From: Streptomyces sp. DG2A-72
GTDB lineage: Bacteria > Actinomycetota > Actinomycetes > Streptomycetales > Streptomycetaceae
Length of the DNA stretch: 64,000 nt
NCBI RefSeq assembly: GCF_030499575.1
Contig: NZ_JASTLC010000001.1
Coordinates: 5,790,001-5,854,000 of the forward strand
Reading direction: 5' to 3'
Position numbers and translations under genes: made by a program. The notes below the pieces were generated by a model, which ran no database searches, had not been told where the DNA came from, and worked only from the letters and a program-made list of their open reading frames with translations. Below, one piece after another: positions 33,792 through 43,202 of the stretch (the stretch's first letter is position 1; each line of letters starts with the position of its first letter).

Positions 33792-34553
33792 GTGAGCTAC
33801 TCGGTGGGCCAGGTCGCCGGATTCGCCGGTGTGACCGTGCGCACGCTGCACCACTACGACGACATCGGCCTGCTCGTCCCGAGCGAGCGCAGCCACGCGG
33901 GGCACCGGCGTTACAGCGACGCCGACCTCGACCGGCTGCAGCAGATCCTGTTCTACCGCGAACTCGGCTTCCCGCTCGACGAGGTCGCCGCCCTGCTCGA
34001 CGACCCGGAGGCGGACCCGCGCGCACACCTGCGCCGCCAGCACGAACTGCTGACCGCCCGGATCGAGAAGCTGCAGAAGATGGCGGCGGCCGTGGAACAC
34101 GCCATGGAGGCACGCAAGATGGGCATCAACCTCACGCCCGAGGAGAAGTTCGAGGTGTTCGGGGACAAGGACCCCGAGCAGTACGCCGAGGAGGCGGAAC
34201 AGCGCTGGGGCGGCACGGAGGCGTACGCCGAGTCACAGCGCCGCGCCGCGAGCTACACCAAGGAGGACTGGAAGCGCATGCAGGCCGAGGTGGCCGACTG
34301 GGGCGAGCGCTACGACGCCCTGATGGCCGCCGACGAGCCGCCGACCGGCGAGCGGGCCATGGACATGGCCGAGGAACACCGGCGGCACATCACCAAGTGG
34401 TTCTACGAGTGCACGTACGAAATCCACACGGGACTGGCCGAGATGTACGTCTCCGACGAACGCTTCAAGGCGTTCTACGACTCCATGCGCCCGGGCCTCG
34501 CCGAGCACCTGAGGGACGCGATCACGGCGAACGCCGCCCGGCACACCTCGTAA
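33792..34553 (+). CDS. tipA: TipA-type MerR regulator (thiopeptide-responsive family)
   Basis: 253 aa, the same length as S. lividans TipAL as remembered. MerR winged helix (SVGQVAGFAGVTVRTLHHYD; SHAGHRRYSDADLDRL), coiled-coil dimer helix (~75-109), then the antibiotic-binding TipAS domain from Met110 (MGINLTPEEKFEVFGD). In S. lividans, thiopeptides bind TipAS covalently and activate this gene's own promoter. Here Cys207 is kept (YECTYEIHTG) but position 214, the reactive cysteine as I recall, is glycine. Drug binding may therefore be non-covalent or of different specificity. Confidence 0.93.
   Translation: MSYSVGQVAGFAGVTVRTLHHYDDIGLLVPSERSHAGHRRYSDADLDRLQQILFYRELGFPLDEVAALLDDPEADPRAHLRRQHELLTARIEKLQKMAAAVEHAMEARKMGINLTPEEKFEVFGDKDPEQYAEEAEQRWGGTEAYAESQRRAASYTKEDWKRMQAEVADWGERYDALMAADEPPTGERAMDMAEEHRRHITKWFYECTYEIHTGLAEMYVSDERFKAFYDSMRPGLAEHLRDAITANAARHTS
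34119..34553 (+). CDS. nested TipAS product from an internal start
   Basis: The ATG at codon 110 of tipA has GGAGG (34105-34109) about nine bases ahead, exactly where S. lividans makes the free antibiotic-binding protein TipAS by internal initiation. It gives a 144-aa soluble domain without DNA-binding part, thought to sequester the drug. Its use here is inferred from the conserved start and ribosome site. Confidence 0.6.
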   Translation: MGINLTPEEKFEVFGDKDPEQYAEEAEQRWGGTEAYAESQRRAASYTKEDWKRMQAEVADWGERYDALMAADEPPTGERAMDMAEEHRRHITKWFYECTYEIHTGLAEMYVSDERFKAFYDSMRPGLAEHLRDAITANAARHTS

Positions 34554-34574
34554 CCCCCTGGCCCGGGCGTTGCC

Positions 34575-34940
34575 CTACTCCCGGGCCAGGACCACCGCCG
34601 TCCCGTACGCGCACACCTCCGTGCCGACGTCCGCGGCCTCCGTCACATCGAAGCGGAACGCCAGTACTCCGTTGGCTCCACGCGCGCGTGCCTGCTCGAC
34701 GAGCCGCTCCATGGCCTGGTTGCGGGTCTGCACCAGCGTCTTCGTCAGCCCTCTGAGCTCGCCGCCGATCATCGACTTCAGTCCGGCGCCGATCTGACTG
34801 CCCAGGTGCCGCGACCGCACGGTCAGCCCGAAGACCTCGCCCAGAACCTCCTGGACGCGATATCCGGGGACGTCGTTCGTCGTCACGACCAATACGTCCG
34901 GCTGGGGCCCCTGGCCGCCGCCGTAGTCCTCGATGCCCAT
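34575..34940 (-). CDS. YbjQ/UPF0145 family protein
   Basis: 121 aa. Family motif VLVVTTNDVPGYRVQEVLGE, then GLKSMIGGELRGLTKTL, ERLVEQARARGANGVLAFRF and YGTAVVL. YbjQ proteins form oligomeric beta-barrel-like assemblies of unknown function. Chosen start is the ATG directly before the conserved domain; the ribosome site is weak and a longer frame is open upstream. It converges with tipA. Confidence 0.85.
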   Translation of the reverse strand: MGIEDYGGGQGPQPDVLVVTTNDVPGYRVQEVLGEVFGLTVRSRHLGSQIGAGLKSMIGGELRGLTKTLVQTRNQAMERLVEQARARGANGVLAFRFDVTEAADVGTEVCAYGTAVVLARE

Positions 34941-35077
34941 GACCCACAGCTTCGCCTCGGTCGCCGCACAGTGCATCCTGGAGACACCGGTGGAACCTGG
35001 GACGGACACCTTGCGTTGATAGCTTTGTCCGGCCGCACCGGCCGCCGCACTTCCCAACCCCTCAGGAGCCCGGAACC

Positions 35078-35941
35078 GTGACGACGCTTGCCCTCGGACC
35101 GAGCTGGCTGGATCCGAACACGCTGCTGGACAACTTCGGGATCTGGGGCCTGCTCCTCATCGTCTTCGCGGAGTCGGGTCTGCTCATCGGCTTCTTCCTG
35201 CCGGGTGACTCCCTGCTGTTCACGGCCGGTCTGCTGATCACATCGAAGCAGCTGGACTTCCCCCTGTGGGGCGCCGTCGTGCTGATCTGCGTCGCCGCGA
35301 TCCTCGGCGACCAGGCGGGCTACATGTTCGGCAAGAAGGTCGGCCCGTCGCTGTTCAAGCGCCCGGACTCCCGCTTCTTCAAGCAGGAGAACGTCACCAA
35401 GGCCCACGACTTCTTCGAGAAGTACGGCCCCAAGTCCCTGGTCCTGGCCCGCTTCGTGCCCATCGTGCGCACCTTCACGCCGATCATCGCCGGCGTCAGC
35501 GGCATGCGGTACCGCTCGTTCCTGATCTTCAACGTCGTCGGCGGCATCCTGTGGGGCGCCGGCGTCACCCTGCTCGGCTCCTGGCTCGGCAACATCGACT
35601 TCGTCAAGAAGAACATCGAAGCGATCCTCATCCTGATCGTCTTCATCTCCGTGGTCCCGATCATCATCGAGCTCCTCCGGGCCCGCTCCAACAACAAGAA
35701 GACCCCGCCCCAGCAGCCGCAGCCCCCTCAGCCCCAGGTCATGGACGACGCCACGACCCAACTCCGCCGCATCTCCCCGACCGACCAGGGCCAGCAGCAC
35801 TACGACTACTACAACCAGCCGCAGCCCCAGCAGTCGTACGCCCCGCAGTACCCGCAGCAGCAGTACCCCAAGGGCCATGGCCAGGGCGGCTACCAGCAGC
35901 AGTACCCGCCGTACAACGAGAACGGCTACCCGCAGAACTAG
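35078..35941 (+). CDS. DedA-family membrane protein with Gln/Pro/Tyr-rich tail
   Basis: 287 aa. DedA/SNARE-associated core (residues ~15-205): ESGLLIGFFLPGDSLLFTAG, ILGDQAGYMFGKKVG, ARFVPIVRTFTPIIAGVSGM, with hydrophobic helices at both ends. DedA proteins act in lipid (e.g. undecaprenyl phosphate) translocation and membrane homeostasis. The last ~85 residues are a low-complexity cytoplasmic tail of Q/P/Y repeats (YAPQYPQQQYP), absent from E. coli DedA. Confidence 0.9.
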   Translation: MTTLALGPSWLDPNTLLDNFGIWGLLLIVFAESGLLIGFFLPGDSLLFTAGLLITSKQLDFPLWGAVVLICVAAILGDQAGYMFGKKVGPSLFKRPDSRFFKQENVTKAHDFFEKYGPKSLVLARFVPIVRTFTPIIAGVSGMRYRSFLIFNVVGGILWGAGVTLLGSWLGNIDFVKKNIEAILILIVFISVVPIIIELLRARSNNKKTPPQQPQPPQPQVMDDATTQLRRISPTDQGQQHYDYYNQPQPQQSYAPQYPQQQYPKGHGQGGYQQQYPPYNENGYPQN

Positions 35942-35987
35942 GGGTGCCTGCAGCGCCCCTTCCAGAACCTCCCGAGCTCCTAGGCGC

Positions 35988-37655
35988 TCAGAATCCCCGC
36001 GTCCGCTTGGCCGCCCGGCGGCCCGCTCCAGCCCCGCCGGGAATCCGCAGAAACAGCCGGGAGATCTCCGAACCGAGATTCACGCCGATCGCGATGGCCA
36101 TGGCGAGTGACGCCGCCTTGGCCAACGAGACCAGCCCCTCGTCCATCTGGTTCTGCGCGATCGACAACAACCCGAAATACGTGGCCGACCCCGGCAACAG
36201 GGGCCCGATCGCCGCGGTCGTAAAGGGCAACGCGGAAGCGAACCGATACCGCGACAACAGCTGCCCGAACAGCCCCACCAACCCCGCCGCCACGGCCGTA
36301 GAAGCGACCGGCGACAGATCACCCGGGTAGTGCATCGCGCCGTACACGATCCAGGCGACACCCCCATTGAGGGTCACCCACACCACCGTGGACCGCTCCT
36401 GCTGCATCAACACCGCGAACGTCAGCGACAGCAGCATCGAAGCACCGATCTGCCACAGTGGCCGGTTCGTGTCCCCCAGCGCCGCGTCGGGATTCAGCTC
36501 CGCACCCAGCTTCACACCGAAGTAGAGCACCAGGAGCACCCCGACCACGATGCCCACGAAGAAGTACAGGACCTCCAGCAGCCGCGCCGCCGCGGTGATG
36601 TAGAACCCGGTCAGCCCGTCCTGCACGCCCGCCACCAGAGCCCGCCCGGGCAGCAGCGCGAACAGCCCACCGGTGATGACGGCGGACGCCTTCACGTCCA
36701 CGTGGGCGACGGTCAGCGCGACCCCTATCGCGGCCGGAGGCATCGCGGCGACCGTGAACTGATAGAACTCCGGCAGCCCTCGCCCGGCGCACATCCACGC
36801 CAGCCGGTCGCCGAGCATCGCGCCGAGCATGGCCGCGACGAACACGATCAGATCACCGCCGACGAGCACGGAGGCGGCCCCCGCGAGCAGCCCGCTGGCC
36901 AGGGTCAGCACCCAGGTGGGATACGGGTGCCGGTTGCGGCGGATCTCGGCGAGCCGCCGGTACGCCTCCTCCAGGGAGATCGGGATCTCCGGATCGCTGA
37001 GGTCGTCCACGAGGTGGAACACGGCCGCGAGCCGTGTGTAGTCCGTGCCCCGGCGCCGCACGGTCCGGGATGCCGTCACCGGATCGTCGACGAGGGACGG
37101 CTGGTAGGAGATCGCCAGCAGCGTGAAGGTGACGTTCGGCTCACAGCGGTCGAGCCCGTACGACCGGCAGACCGCGAACATCGCCGTCTCCACGTCCTCC
37201 GCGCCCTCACCGCCCGCCAGCAGCAACTCGCCGATGCGCAGGGTCAGGTCGAGCACGCGCGGGACGGCCGGGCCCTCGTCCTCCGACTTGTGCACCGCCT
37301 CCGGCGCGGGCCGCTCGGCCACCGGCAGACGCAGCATCGTGCGCATCCGGTCCTGCCAGGGCAGGTCCTTCGTCAGACTGACGGCCGGGATGCCGCTCGG
37401 CGGCGTGAACGCGGGGGGCGCCTGCCGCGCGCGATACATCCTCGGCGTACTGAAGGCCGACCCCTCCGGCTCGTCGAACGCCGGCGCCGCCACCTCCAGC
37501 CCGTCCGGCACCGCGAACTCGGACGTCGTCTCCGACTCACCGCCGGTCTTGGGCGTGGCCAGCCCCTGTGGGATCGCGAACTCCGACGTGACCTCGGAGT
37601 CGTAGACAGTCCTCGCTTCGTCCGACCGCGGCTTGCGGTCCTCCGCGTCCGTCAC
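35988..37655 (-). CDS. ThrE-type threonine/serine exporter family protein
   Basis: 555 aa. An N-terminal ~130-residue region with two copies of TSEFAxPxGL precedes the ThrE domain (DLTLRIGELLLAGGEGAEDV, then the cytoplasmic substrate-binding part and ten membrane helices, including PTWVLTLASGLLAGAASVLV). ThrE exports threonine and serine using the proton gradient in Corynebacterium; ThrE itself is ~490 aa. The extra N-terminal repeats are unusual and probably disordered. Confidence 0.88.
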   Translation of the reverse strand: MTDAEDRKPRSDEARTVYDSEVTSEFAIPQGLATPKTGGESETTSEFAVPDGLEVAAPAFDEPEGSAFSTPRMYRARQAPPAFTPPSGIPAVSLTKDLPWQDRMRTMLRLPVAERPAPEAVHKSEDEGPAVPRVLDLTLRIGELLLAGGEGAEDVETAMFAVCRSYGLDRCEPNVTFTLLAISYQPSLVDDPVTASRTVRRRGTDYTRLAAVFHLVDDLSDPEIPISLEEAYRRLAEIRRNRHPYPTWVLTLASGLLAGAASVLVGGDLIVFVAAMLGAMLGDRLAWMCAGRGLPEFYQFTVAAMPPAAIGVALTVAHVDVKASAVITGGLFALLPGRALVAGVQDGLTGFYITAAARLLEVLYFFVGIVVGVLLVLYFGVKLGAELNPDAALGDTNRPLWQIGASMLLSLTFAVLMQQERSTVVWVTLNGGVAWIVYGAMHYPGDLSPVASTAVAAGLVGLFGQLLSRYRFASALPFTTAAIGPLLPGSATYFGLLSIAQNQMDEGLVSLAKAASLAMAIAIGVNLGSEISRLFLRIPGGAGAGRRAAKRTRGF

Positions 37656-37711
37656 TGCGTAGCGCTCCCTGTACGACCCGTATCGCAGCCCTCAGTATGC
37701 GCACAGATACG

Positions 37712-37743
37712 CGAAGGGGCCGCACGTGCGTGCGGCCCCTTCG
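37712..37743 (-). terminator. strong terminator of ppa
   Basis: Perfect 14-bp arms CGAAGGGGCCGCAC / GTGCGGCCCCTTCG with a GTGC loop, starting 13 bases after the ppa stop. Confidence 0.88.
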
Positions 37744-37755
37744 ACGACGGCAGGA

Positions 37756-38247
37756 TCAGTGACCGCCCTGGTCCTTGAAGCGCTTGTACGACCGCTCGAT
37801 CTCGGCCTCGGCCTCGGTACGGCCCACCCAGTCGGCGCCCTCGACGGACTTGCCGGGCTCCAGGTCCTTGTAGACCTCGAAGAAGTGCTGGATCTCCAGG
37901 CGGTCGAACTCCGACACGTGGTGGATGTCACGCAGGTGCTCCACCCGCGGGTCGTGCGCGGGCACGCACAGCAGCTTGTCGTCGCCGCCGGCCTCGTCGG
38001 TCATCCGGAACATGCCGATCGCGCGGCACTGGATCAGGCAACCGGGGAAGGTCGGCTCGTCCAGGATGACCAGCGCGTCCAGCGGGTCGCCGTCCTCGCC
38101 GAGGGTGTTCTCGACGAAGCCGTAGTCGGCCGGGTAGCTGGTCGAAGTGAAGAGTCGACGGTCCAGGCGGATCCGACCGGTCTCGTGGTCCACCTCGTAC
38201 TTGTTCCGCGAACCCTTCGGAATCTCGATCGTGACGTCGAACTCCAC
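37756..38247 (-). CDS. ppa: inorganic pyrophosphatase
   Basis: 163 aa from GTG, eight bases after GGAGGAG; the ATG five codons earlier has no ribosome site. Family I soluble enzyme: [16 protein letters not shown], the signature [12 protein letters not shown] with its metal-binding Asps, DDKLLCVP and [13 protein letters not shown]. It hydrolyses pyrophosphate in the cytoplasm, pulling biosynthetic reactions forward. Essential and highly conserved; monocistronic with its own terminator, divergent from the carboxypeptidase gene. Confidence 0.96.
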   Translation of the reverse strand: MEFDVTIEIPKGSRNKYEVDHETGRIRLDRRLFTSTSYPADYGFVENTLGEDGDPLDALVILDEPTFPGCLIQCRAIGMFRMTDEAGGDDKLLCVPAHDPRVEHLRDIHHVSEFDRLEIQHFFEVYKDLEPGKSVEGADWVGRTEAEAEIERSYKRFKDQGGH

Positions 38248-38332
38248 CGGTGGCTCCTCCATGATCAGCACATAGTTCTGGTGGTTAAGTGTCCCTCACG
38301 CAGGTGTGTGATCGCGAAAGGGGCTGGTGGTC

Positions 38333-39946
38333 GTGCCAGAGCAGAGGCCGTGGCGGGTCGCGAAACCGCATGTGGTGCGGATCGCGAACGCCGTACGACC
38401 GCGTCTCGCACGAGCAGCGGACGCCGTACGACCGCGCGTCGCACGGGCCACGGCAGCCGTGCGGCCGCGGGTCACACGGCTGGCCCGGGCCGCGAAACCG
38501 CAGGTCGCGCGGGGTACGGGGCTGAAGACCTGGCAGTACACCACCGGTGCCGCCATCGCCGGACTGGCCCTGGCCGCCTTTGTGGTGACCGCGGCCGGCC
38601 CCTGGGACTCCACCGGTCAGCGTACGGCCGAGCGGGACCGGGCAGCCGCCCAGGAGTCCACGGGTGGCGCAGATCACGGTCGTAATTCCGGTACGACAGC
38701 CACGGCACCCCGGCCCGCCCCCAGCGCCGCGTCCGTGCTCACCGGCCTCGGCGGTACCGCCAACACGGTGAAGTCCGCGCCGAACGGCAGGGCCCTCGCC
38801 GCCGTCCTCGACCCCCTGCTGAAGGACGCCGCACTCGGCTCCCGGCACACCGCCGCGGTCGTCGACGTCGCCACCGGCAAGCAGCTGTACGCCTCCGGCG
38901 CCGGCGAAGCGCTGACCCCCGCCTCCACCACGAAGATCGCCACCGCGGTCGCCGCCCTCTCCGCGATGGGCGCCGACCACCGCCTCACCACCCGCGCCGC
39001 CCTCGAACCCGACACCAAGGAACTCGTCCTCGTCGGCGGCGGCGACCCCACCCTCACGGCCCGCGAGGACGCCGAGGGCTGGGCTAGCCTGCGCACTCTG
39101 GCCGACAGGACGGCCGCGGCCCTGAAGAAGCGCGGGCTGCGCGAGGTGACGCTCTCCTACGACACCACGCTGTACGCCGGTCCCGAACTCCACTCCATCG
39201 GCGAGAACCCCAACCTCGCCCTCGTCAGCGCCCTGATGGCCGACGAGGCCCGCACGGACGACTCGACGAGCGGCCAGGTCGAGCGGGTGCCGGACCCGGC
39301 GGCGGACGCGACCCGCATGTTCGCGGACTTCCTGAAGGATCACGGCATCAAGACGACCGCGCCCGGCCCCTCCAAGGCGACGGGCCGCGCCGACACCCTC
39401 GCCACGGTGCAGTCGCCCCCGCTGTCCGCCCTGGTCGAACGCATGCTGACCAACAGCGACAACGACATCGCCGAGGCCCTGGCCCGCCAGACCGCCATCG
39501 CCACGGGCGAGGAGGCCAGCTTCGACGGCGCGGGCAGGGCGATCCAGGCCCGGCTGAAGAAGCTCGGACTCCCCGTGGCGGGTGCGCACTTCAAGGACGG
39601 CAGCGGCCTGAGCCGCGACGACCGCCTCACCGTCGGCCTCCTCACCGGCCTCCTGGCGAAGTCCGCCGACCCCGCCCACCCCGAACTCCGCCCCGCCCTC
39701 ACCGGCCTCCCCGTAGCAGGCTTCACCGGCACCCTGACCAGCCGCTACACCGACGGCGCGGCAGGCGTCGTACGAGCCAAGACCGGCACCCTGACCGGCG
39801 TGAACGCCCTGGCGGGAACGGTGGTCGACCAGGACGGACACCTGCTGGCGTTCGCCTTCCTGGCATCGGACACGACCGATGCGGGGGCGGCGCAATCGGT
39901 CCTCGACAGGACGGCGACGGCACTGGCGTCGTGCGGCTGTCGGTGA
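38333..39946 (+). CDS. dacB: D-alanyl-D-alanine carboxypeptidase/endopeptidase (PBP4 type)
   Basis: 537 aa from GTG nine bases after AAAGGGG. Penicillin-binding motifs of the S13 family: SxxK (PASTTKIAT), SxN (TNSDNDIAEALARQT) and KTG (RAKTGTLTG). One membrane helix (~residues 68-88, GAAIAGLALAAFVVTAAG) anchors the enzyme with the catalytic domain outside, trimming peptidoglycan stem peptides or cross-links. The ~65 residues before the helix are cytoplasmic, very arginine-rich and consist of four ~11-residue repeats (AVRPRVARA), an unusual feature. Confidence 0.92.
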   Translation: MPEQRPWRVAKPHVVRIANAVRPRLARAADAVRPRVARATAAVRPRVTRLARAAKPQVARGTGLKTWQYTTGAAIAGLALAAFVVTAAGPWDSTGQRTAERDRAAAQESTGGADHGRNSGTTATAPRPAPSAASVLTGLGGTANTVKSAPNGRALAAVLDPLLKDAALGSRHTAAVVDVATGKQLYASGAGEALTPASTTKIATAVAALSAMGADHRLTTRAALEPDTKELVLVGGGDPTLTAREDAEGWASLRTLADRTAAALKKRGLREVTLSYDTTLYAGPELHSIGENPNLALVSALMADEARTDDSTSGQVERVPDPAADATRMFADFLKDHGIKTTAPGPSKATGRADTLATVQSPPLSALVERMLTNSDNDIAEALARQTAIATGEEASFDGAGRAIQARLKKLGLPVAGAHFKDGSGLSRDDRLTVGLLTGLLAKSADPAHPELRPALTGLPVAGFTGTLTSRYTDGAAGVVRAKTGTLTGVNALAGTVVDQDGHLLAFAFLASDTTDAGAAQSVLDRTATALASCGCR

Positions 39947-40035
39947 CCGCCGTCAGACCGCCGTCACCGCTCGACGCCACCTGGGCCGACCCCCACGGCC
40001 TGCCCCAAGTGGGAACGCTCACGTACCGTTGACGC

Positions 40036-41160
40036 ATGACGAGCATCGGTGGTGCCGAGATGGTCGACTGGAATCTCGCGGTGGCGACCGCGACCCGGCT
40101 GGTAAGGCCGGGCCCCGAGGTGAGCCGCGACGAGGCCAGGGCTGTCGTCGCAGAGCTGCGCCGGCATGCCAAAGCCTCCGAGCAACACGTCCGGGGCTTC
40201 ACCCGAATGGGCACGGACGACGCCCATGACACCCCCGTACTCGTCGTCGACCGCCCCGGCTGGGTTCGGGCGAACGTCGCCGGGTTCCGGGAGATCCTCA
40301 AGCCGCTGCTCGACAAGATGCAGGAGCGGCGCAGCAGCACCCCAGGCGGAGCGGTCCTCGGCGCCGTCGGCGGCAAGGTCACCGGTGTCGAACTGGGCAT
40401 GCTGCTGTCCTTCCTGGCCTCCCGCGTCCTCGGCCAGTACGAGACATTCGCCCCGGCCACCCGCGAACTCCCGGCGGGGGAGAACGGCGGCGGCAGGCTG
40501 CTGCTCGTCGCGCCGAACATCGTGCACGTGGAACGCGAACTCGACGTACAGCCGCACGACTTCCGGCTCTGGGTGTGCCTGCACGAGGAGACGCACCGCA
40601 CGCAGTTCACGGCCGTGCCCTGGCTCCGGGACCACCTGGAGGGCGAAATCCAGTCGTTCTTGGGGGAGACCGACGTCGACCCCATGACCGTCCTGGAGCG
40701 CATCCGGGAAGCCGCACAGTCCCTCGCGGGCGGACGCCCCGAGGGCGAGGAGGACGACGGCGGCCGCTCCCTCGTGGAGATCGTGCAGACCCCGGCCCAG
40801 CGGGAGATCCTCGGCCGCCTCACCGCCGTGATGTCCCTGCTGGAGGGACACGCCGACTTCGTCATGGACGGCGTCGGCCCGGCCGTCGTGCCGTCCGTCG
40901 CCGAGATCCGCGAGAAGTTCCAGCAGCGCCGCGCCAAGGGCGCCTCCCGACTGGACGTGGCCCTGCGCAAGCTGCTGGGCCTGGACGCCAAACTCAGGCA
41001 GTACCGGGACGGCGAACGCTTCGTACGCGCCGTCGTCGACGAGGTCGGCATGGACGGCTTCAACCGCGTATGGACCTCCCCGAACACACTGCCGACCAAG
41101 GTGGAGATCGCCAAACCGGCGGACTGGATCGCGCGGGTGCATCGCAAGGCCGAGTCGTGA
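40036..41160 (+). CDS. DUF2342 zinc-dependent metalloprotease-like protein
   Basis: 374 aa. An HExxH-type motif (LWVCLHEETHRTQF) with a downstream acidic EGHADFVMDGVG segment identifies the actinobacterial DUF2342 family, sometimes called coenzyme F420 biosynthesis-associated, a metallopeptidase-like fold with no established substrate. Usually found just upstream of tilS, as here. No signal peptide, so probably cytoplasmic. Confidence 0.87.
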   Translation: MTSIGGAEMVDWNLAVATATRLVRPGPEVSRDEARAVVAELRRHAKASEQHVRGFTRMGTDDAHDTPVLVVDRPGWVRANVAGFREILKPLLDKMQERRSSTPGGAVLGAVGGKVTGVELGMLLSFLASRVLGQYETFAPATRELPAGENGGGRLLLVAPNIVHVERELDVQPHDFRLWVCLHEETHRTQFTAVPWLRDHLEGEIQSFLGETDVDPMTVLERIREAAQSLAGGRPEGEEDDGGRSLVEIVQTPAQREILGRLTAVMSLLEGHADFVMDGVGPAVVPSVAEIREKFQQRRAKGASRLDVALRKLLGLDAKLRQYRDGERFVRAVVDEVGMDGFNRVWTSPNTLPTKVEIAKPADWIARVHRKAES

Positions 41161-41370
41161 ATCAGCGCGGTACGTGGTGAAAGGAAGCCGTGCGTGGTGA
41201 AAGGAATTCGGCCGACGACGGGCGAACGCTCCTCCAATCACCCGTCCGAGGGACCGTGAGCCCTGGGTAGGCGTGCAATGCTCGGGGAACGGCCCGGCTC
41301 TGTCACCATCTACACACTCTGAGTGACCGAGCCGAGCTCACCCCCGAAAACTTCATGAAGGGAACCGGAC

Positions 41371-42405
41371 ATGGGTCCCCATCCTGCGGTCGCGGCGATA
41401 CGCCTGGCGGTTCGCCGCGTCCTCCACGACATCCTCAACGAACACGGCCACCCCACCACCGAGACCGCGTACGAGCGCCCGTCCTCGCCGCTCGTGCTCG
41501 TGGCGTGCTCCGGCGGCGCCGACTCCGTGGCCCTCGCCTCCGCCCTCGCCTTCGAGGCCCCCAAACTCGGCATCCGCGCGGGCGGCGTCACCATCGACCA
41601 CGGCTTGCAGCCCGGCTCCGAGGTGCGCGCCGCAGAAGTCGTCCTGCGCCTCACCGAACTCGGCCTGGACCCGGTCGAGTCCGTCGCCGTGCGCGTCGGC
41701 CGCGAGGGAGGGCCCGAAGCCGCCGCCCGCGACGCCCGGTACGCCGCCCTCGACGCCGTCGCCGTCCGCCACGGCGTCGATGCCGTCCTGCTCGGCCACA
41801 CCCGCGACGACCAGGCCGAAACCGTCCTCCTCGGCCTCGCACGCGGCTCCGGCATCCGCTCCCTGTCCGGAATGGCCGCTGTTTCCGGGGGTCCGGGGGC
41901 CACCCGCCGTTACCGGCGGCCCTTCCTCCACCTCGACCGGCAGACCGCCCGCAAGGCCTGCATGGTCCAGTCCCTCCCCGTCTGGGACGACCCCCACAAC
42001 GCCGACCCGGCCTACACCCGCTCCCGGCTGCGCCACGAGGGCCTGCCCGCCCTGGAGAAAGCGCTCGGCAAAGGCGTCGTCGAAGCCCTCGCCCGCACCG
42101 CCCAGCTCTCCCGCGACGACGCCGACGCCCTCGACGCCTGGGCCAGCCAGGCCGAGGCCACCGTCCGGGACACCGCGGGCCGCCTGGAGTGCGCGAAGCT
42201 CTACGCCCTGCCGCCCGCCGTACGCCGCCGGATCCTGCGCCGCGCCGCCATCGAGGCAGGCGCCCCCGCCGGTTCGCTCTTCGCCCGCCACATCGAGGAA
42301 GTCGACCGGCTGATCACCGGCTGGCGCGGCCAGGGGGCCATCAATCTCCCGGGCAAAGTCGTCGCCCAGCGGCAGGGTGGCAGACTGGTGATTCGGCAAG
42401 GCTGA
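41371..42405 (+). CDS. tilS: tRNA(Ile)-lysidine synthetase
   Basis: 344 aa, N-type ATP-pyrophosphatase with P-loop SGGADS (residues 47-52), [18 protein letters not shown] and RPFLHLDR. It converts C34 of tRNA-Ile(CAU) to lysidine so that it reads AUA, and is essential. Shorter than E. coli TilS, with a reduced C-terminal part, as usual for actinobacteria. Start behind GAAGGGAAC. It precedes hpt by about 50 bases. Confidence 0.95.
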   Translation: MGPHPAVAAIRLAVRRVLHDILNEHGHPTTETAYERPSSPLVLVACSGGADSVALASALAFEAPKLGIRAGGVTIDHGLQPGSEVRAAEVVLRLTELGLDPVESVAVRVGREGGPEAAARDARYAALDAVAVRHGVDAVLLGHTRDDQAETVLLGLARGSGIRSLSGMAAVSGGPGATRRYRRPFLHLDRQTARKACMVQSLPVWDDPHNADPAYTRSRLRHEGLPALEKALGKGVVEALARTAQLSRDDADALDAWASQAEATVRDTAGRLECAKLYALPPAVRRRILRRAAIEAGAPAGSLFARHIEEVDRLITGWRGQGAINLPGKVVAQRQGGRLVIRQG

Positions 42406-42412
42406 ATCCTTG

Positions 42413-42429
42413 CCCCCCTTCCGGGGGGG
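42413..42429. terminator. short hairpin between tilS and hpt
   Basis: CCCCCC-TTCC-GGGGGG directly after tilS. It may attenuate transcription into hpt. Confidence 0.4.
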
Positions 42430-42457
42430 TGGGCGGCCGGTGGGACGACCGAAAGTG

Positions 42458-43018
42458 ATGCGGGTGGACGCGAAAGACATGGGTGCCGACCTCAGGTCGG
42501 TACTCATCACCAAGGAAGAGATCGACGCGAAGCTGGCCGAGCTGGCCGCGAAGATCGACGCGGAGTACGCGGGCAAGGACCTGCTGATCGTCGGCGTCCT
42601 CAAGGGCGCGGTGATGGTCATGGCGGACCTGGCGCGTGCGCTGTCCACCCCGCTCACGATGGACTGGATGGCCGTCTCCTCGTACGGCGCGGGCACCCAG
42701 TCCTCCGGTGTCGTACGGATCCTCAAGGACCTCGACACCGACATCAAGGGCAAGCACGTCCTCATCGTCGAGGACATCATCGACTCCGGCCTGACCCTGT
42801 CCTGGCTGATCTCCAACCTCGGCTCCCGCGAGCCCGAGTCCCTGAAGATCTGCACCCTGCTCCGCAAGCCCGAAGCCGCCAAGGTCGCCATCGACGTCGA
42901 GTGGGTCGGCTTCGACATCCCCAACGAGTTCGTCGTCGGCTACGGTCTCGACTACGCCGAGAAGTACCGCAACCTCCCGTTCGTCGGTACGCTCGCGCCT
43001 CACGTCTACGGCGGCTGA
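42458..43018 (+). CDS. hpt: hypoxanthine phosphoribosyltransferase
   Basis: 186 aa. PRPP-binding loop [16 protein letters not shown] and the N-terminal [14 protein letters not shown] flexible-loop region; C-terminal [20 protein letters not shown]. Salvages hypoxanthine/guanine to IMP/GMP in the cytoplasm. Start chosen at MRVDAKDM; a GTG one codon earlier is possible. The tilS-hpt-ftsH order is conserved widely. Confidence 0.95.
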   Translation: MRVDAKDMGADLRSVLITKEEIDAKLAELAAKIDAEYAGKDLLIVGVLKGAVMVMADLARALSTPLTMDWMAVSSYGAGTQSSGVVRILKDLDTDIKGKHVLIVEDIIDSGLTLSWLISNLGSREPESLKICTLLRKPEAAKVAIDVEWVGFDIPNEFVVGYGLDYAEKYRNLPFVGTLAPHVYGG

Positions 43019-43202
43019 GCCACTCGGGCCAAGCACTGTAAGACGATCGGGAACCCCAGCGGGTTCAGCCGCGTTGGAGCATGCAGACGGGATTGCCTGC
43101 GGCCCTGTGCGGCTTCGGCCCACAATGCTGGGGTACCGTCAGAAGAACTGTCTTATCAAACTCACTATGGCAGGAGGGACGGGGCGGCACCGCTCCGTAT
43201 GG

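Noticed and set aside
38248..38262. ATG start for pyrophosphatase
   Set aside because: It overlaps the ribosome site GGAGGAG that serves the GTG 15 bases later, and the family begins at that point.
41353..42924. 523-codon minus-strand frame opposite tilS and hpt
   Set aside because: Antisense shadow; both plus-strand genes are unambiguous.
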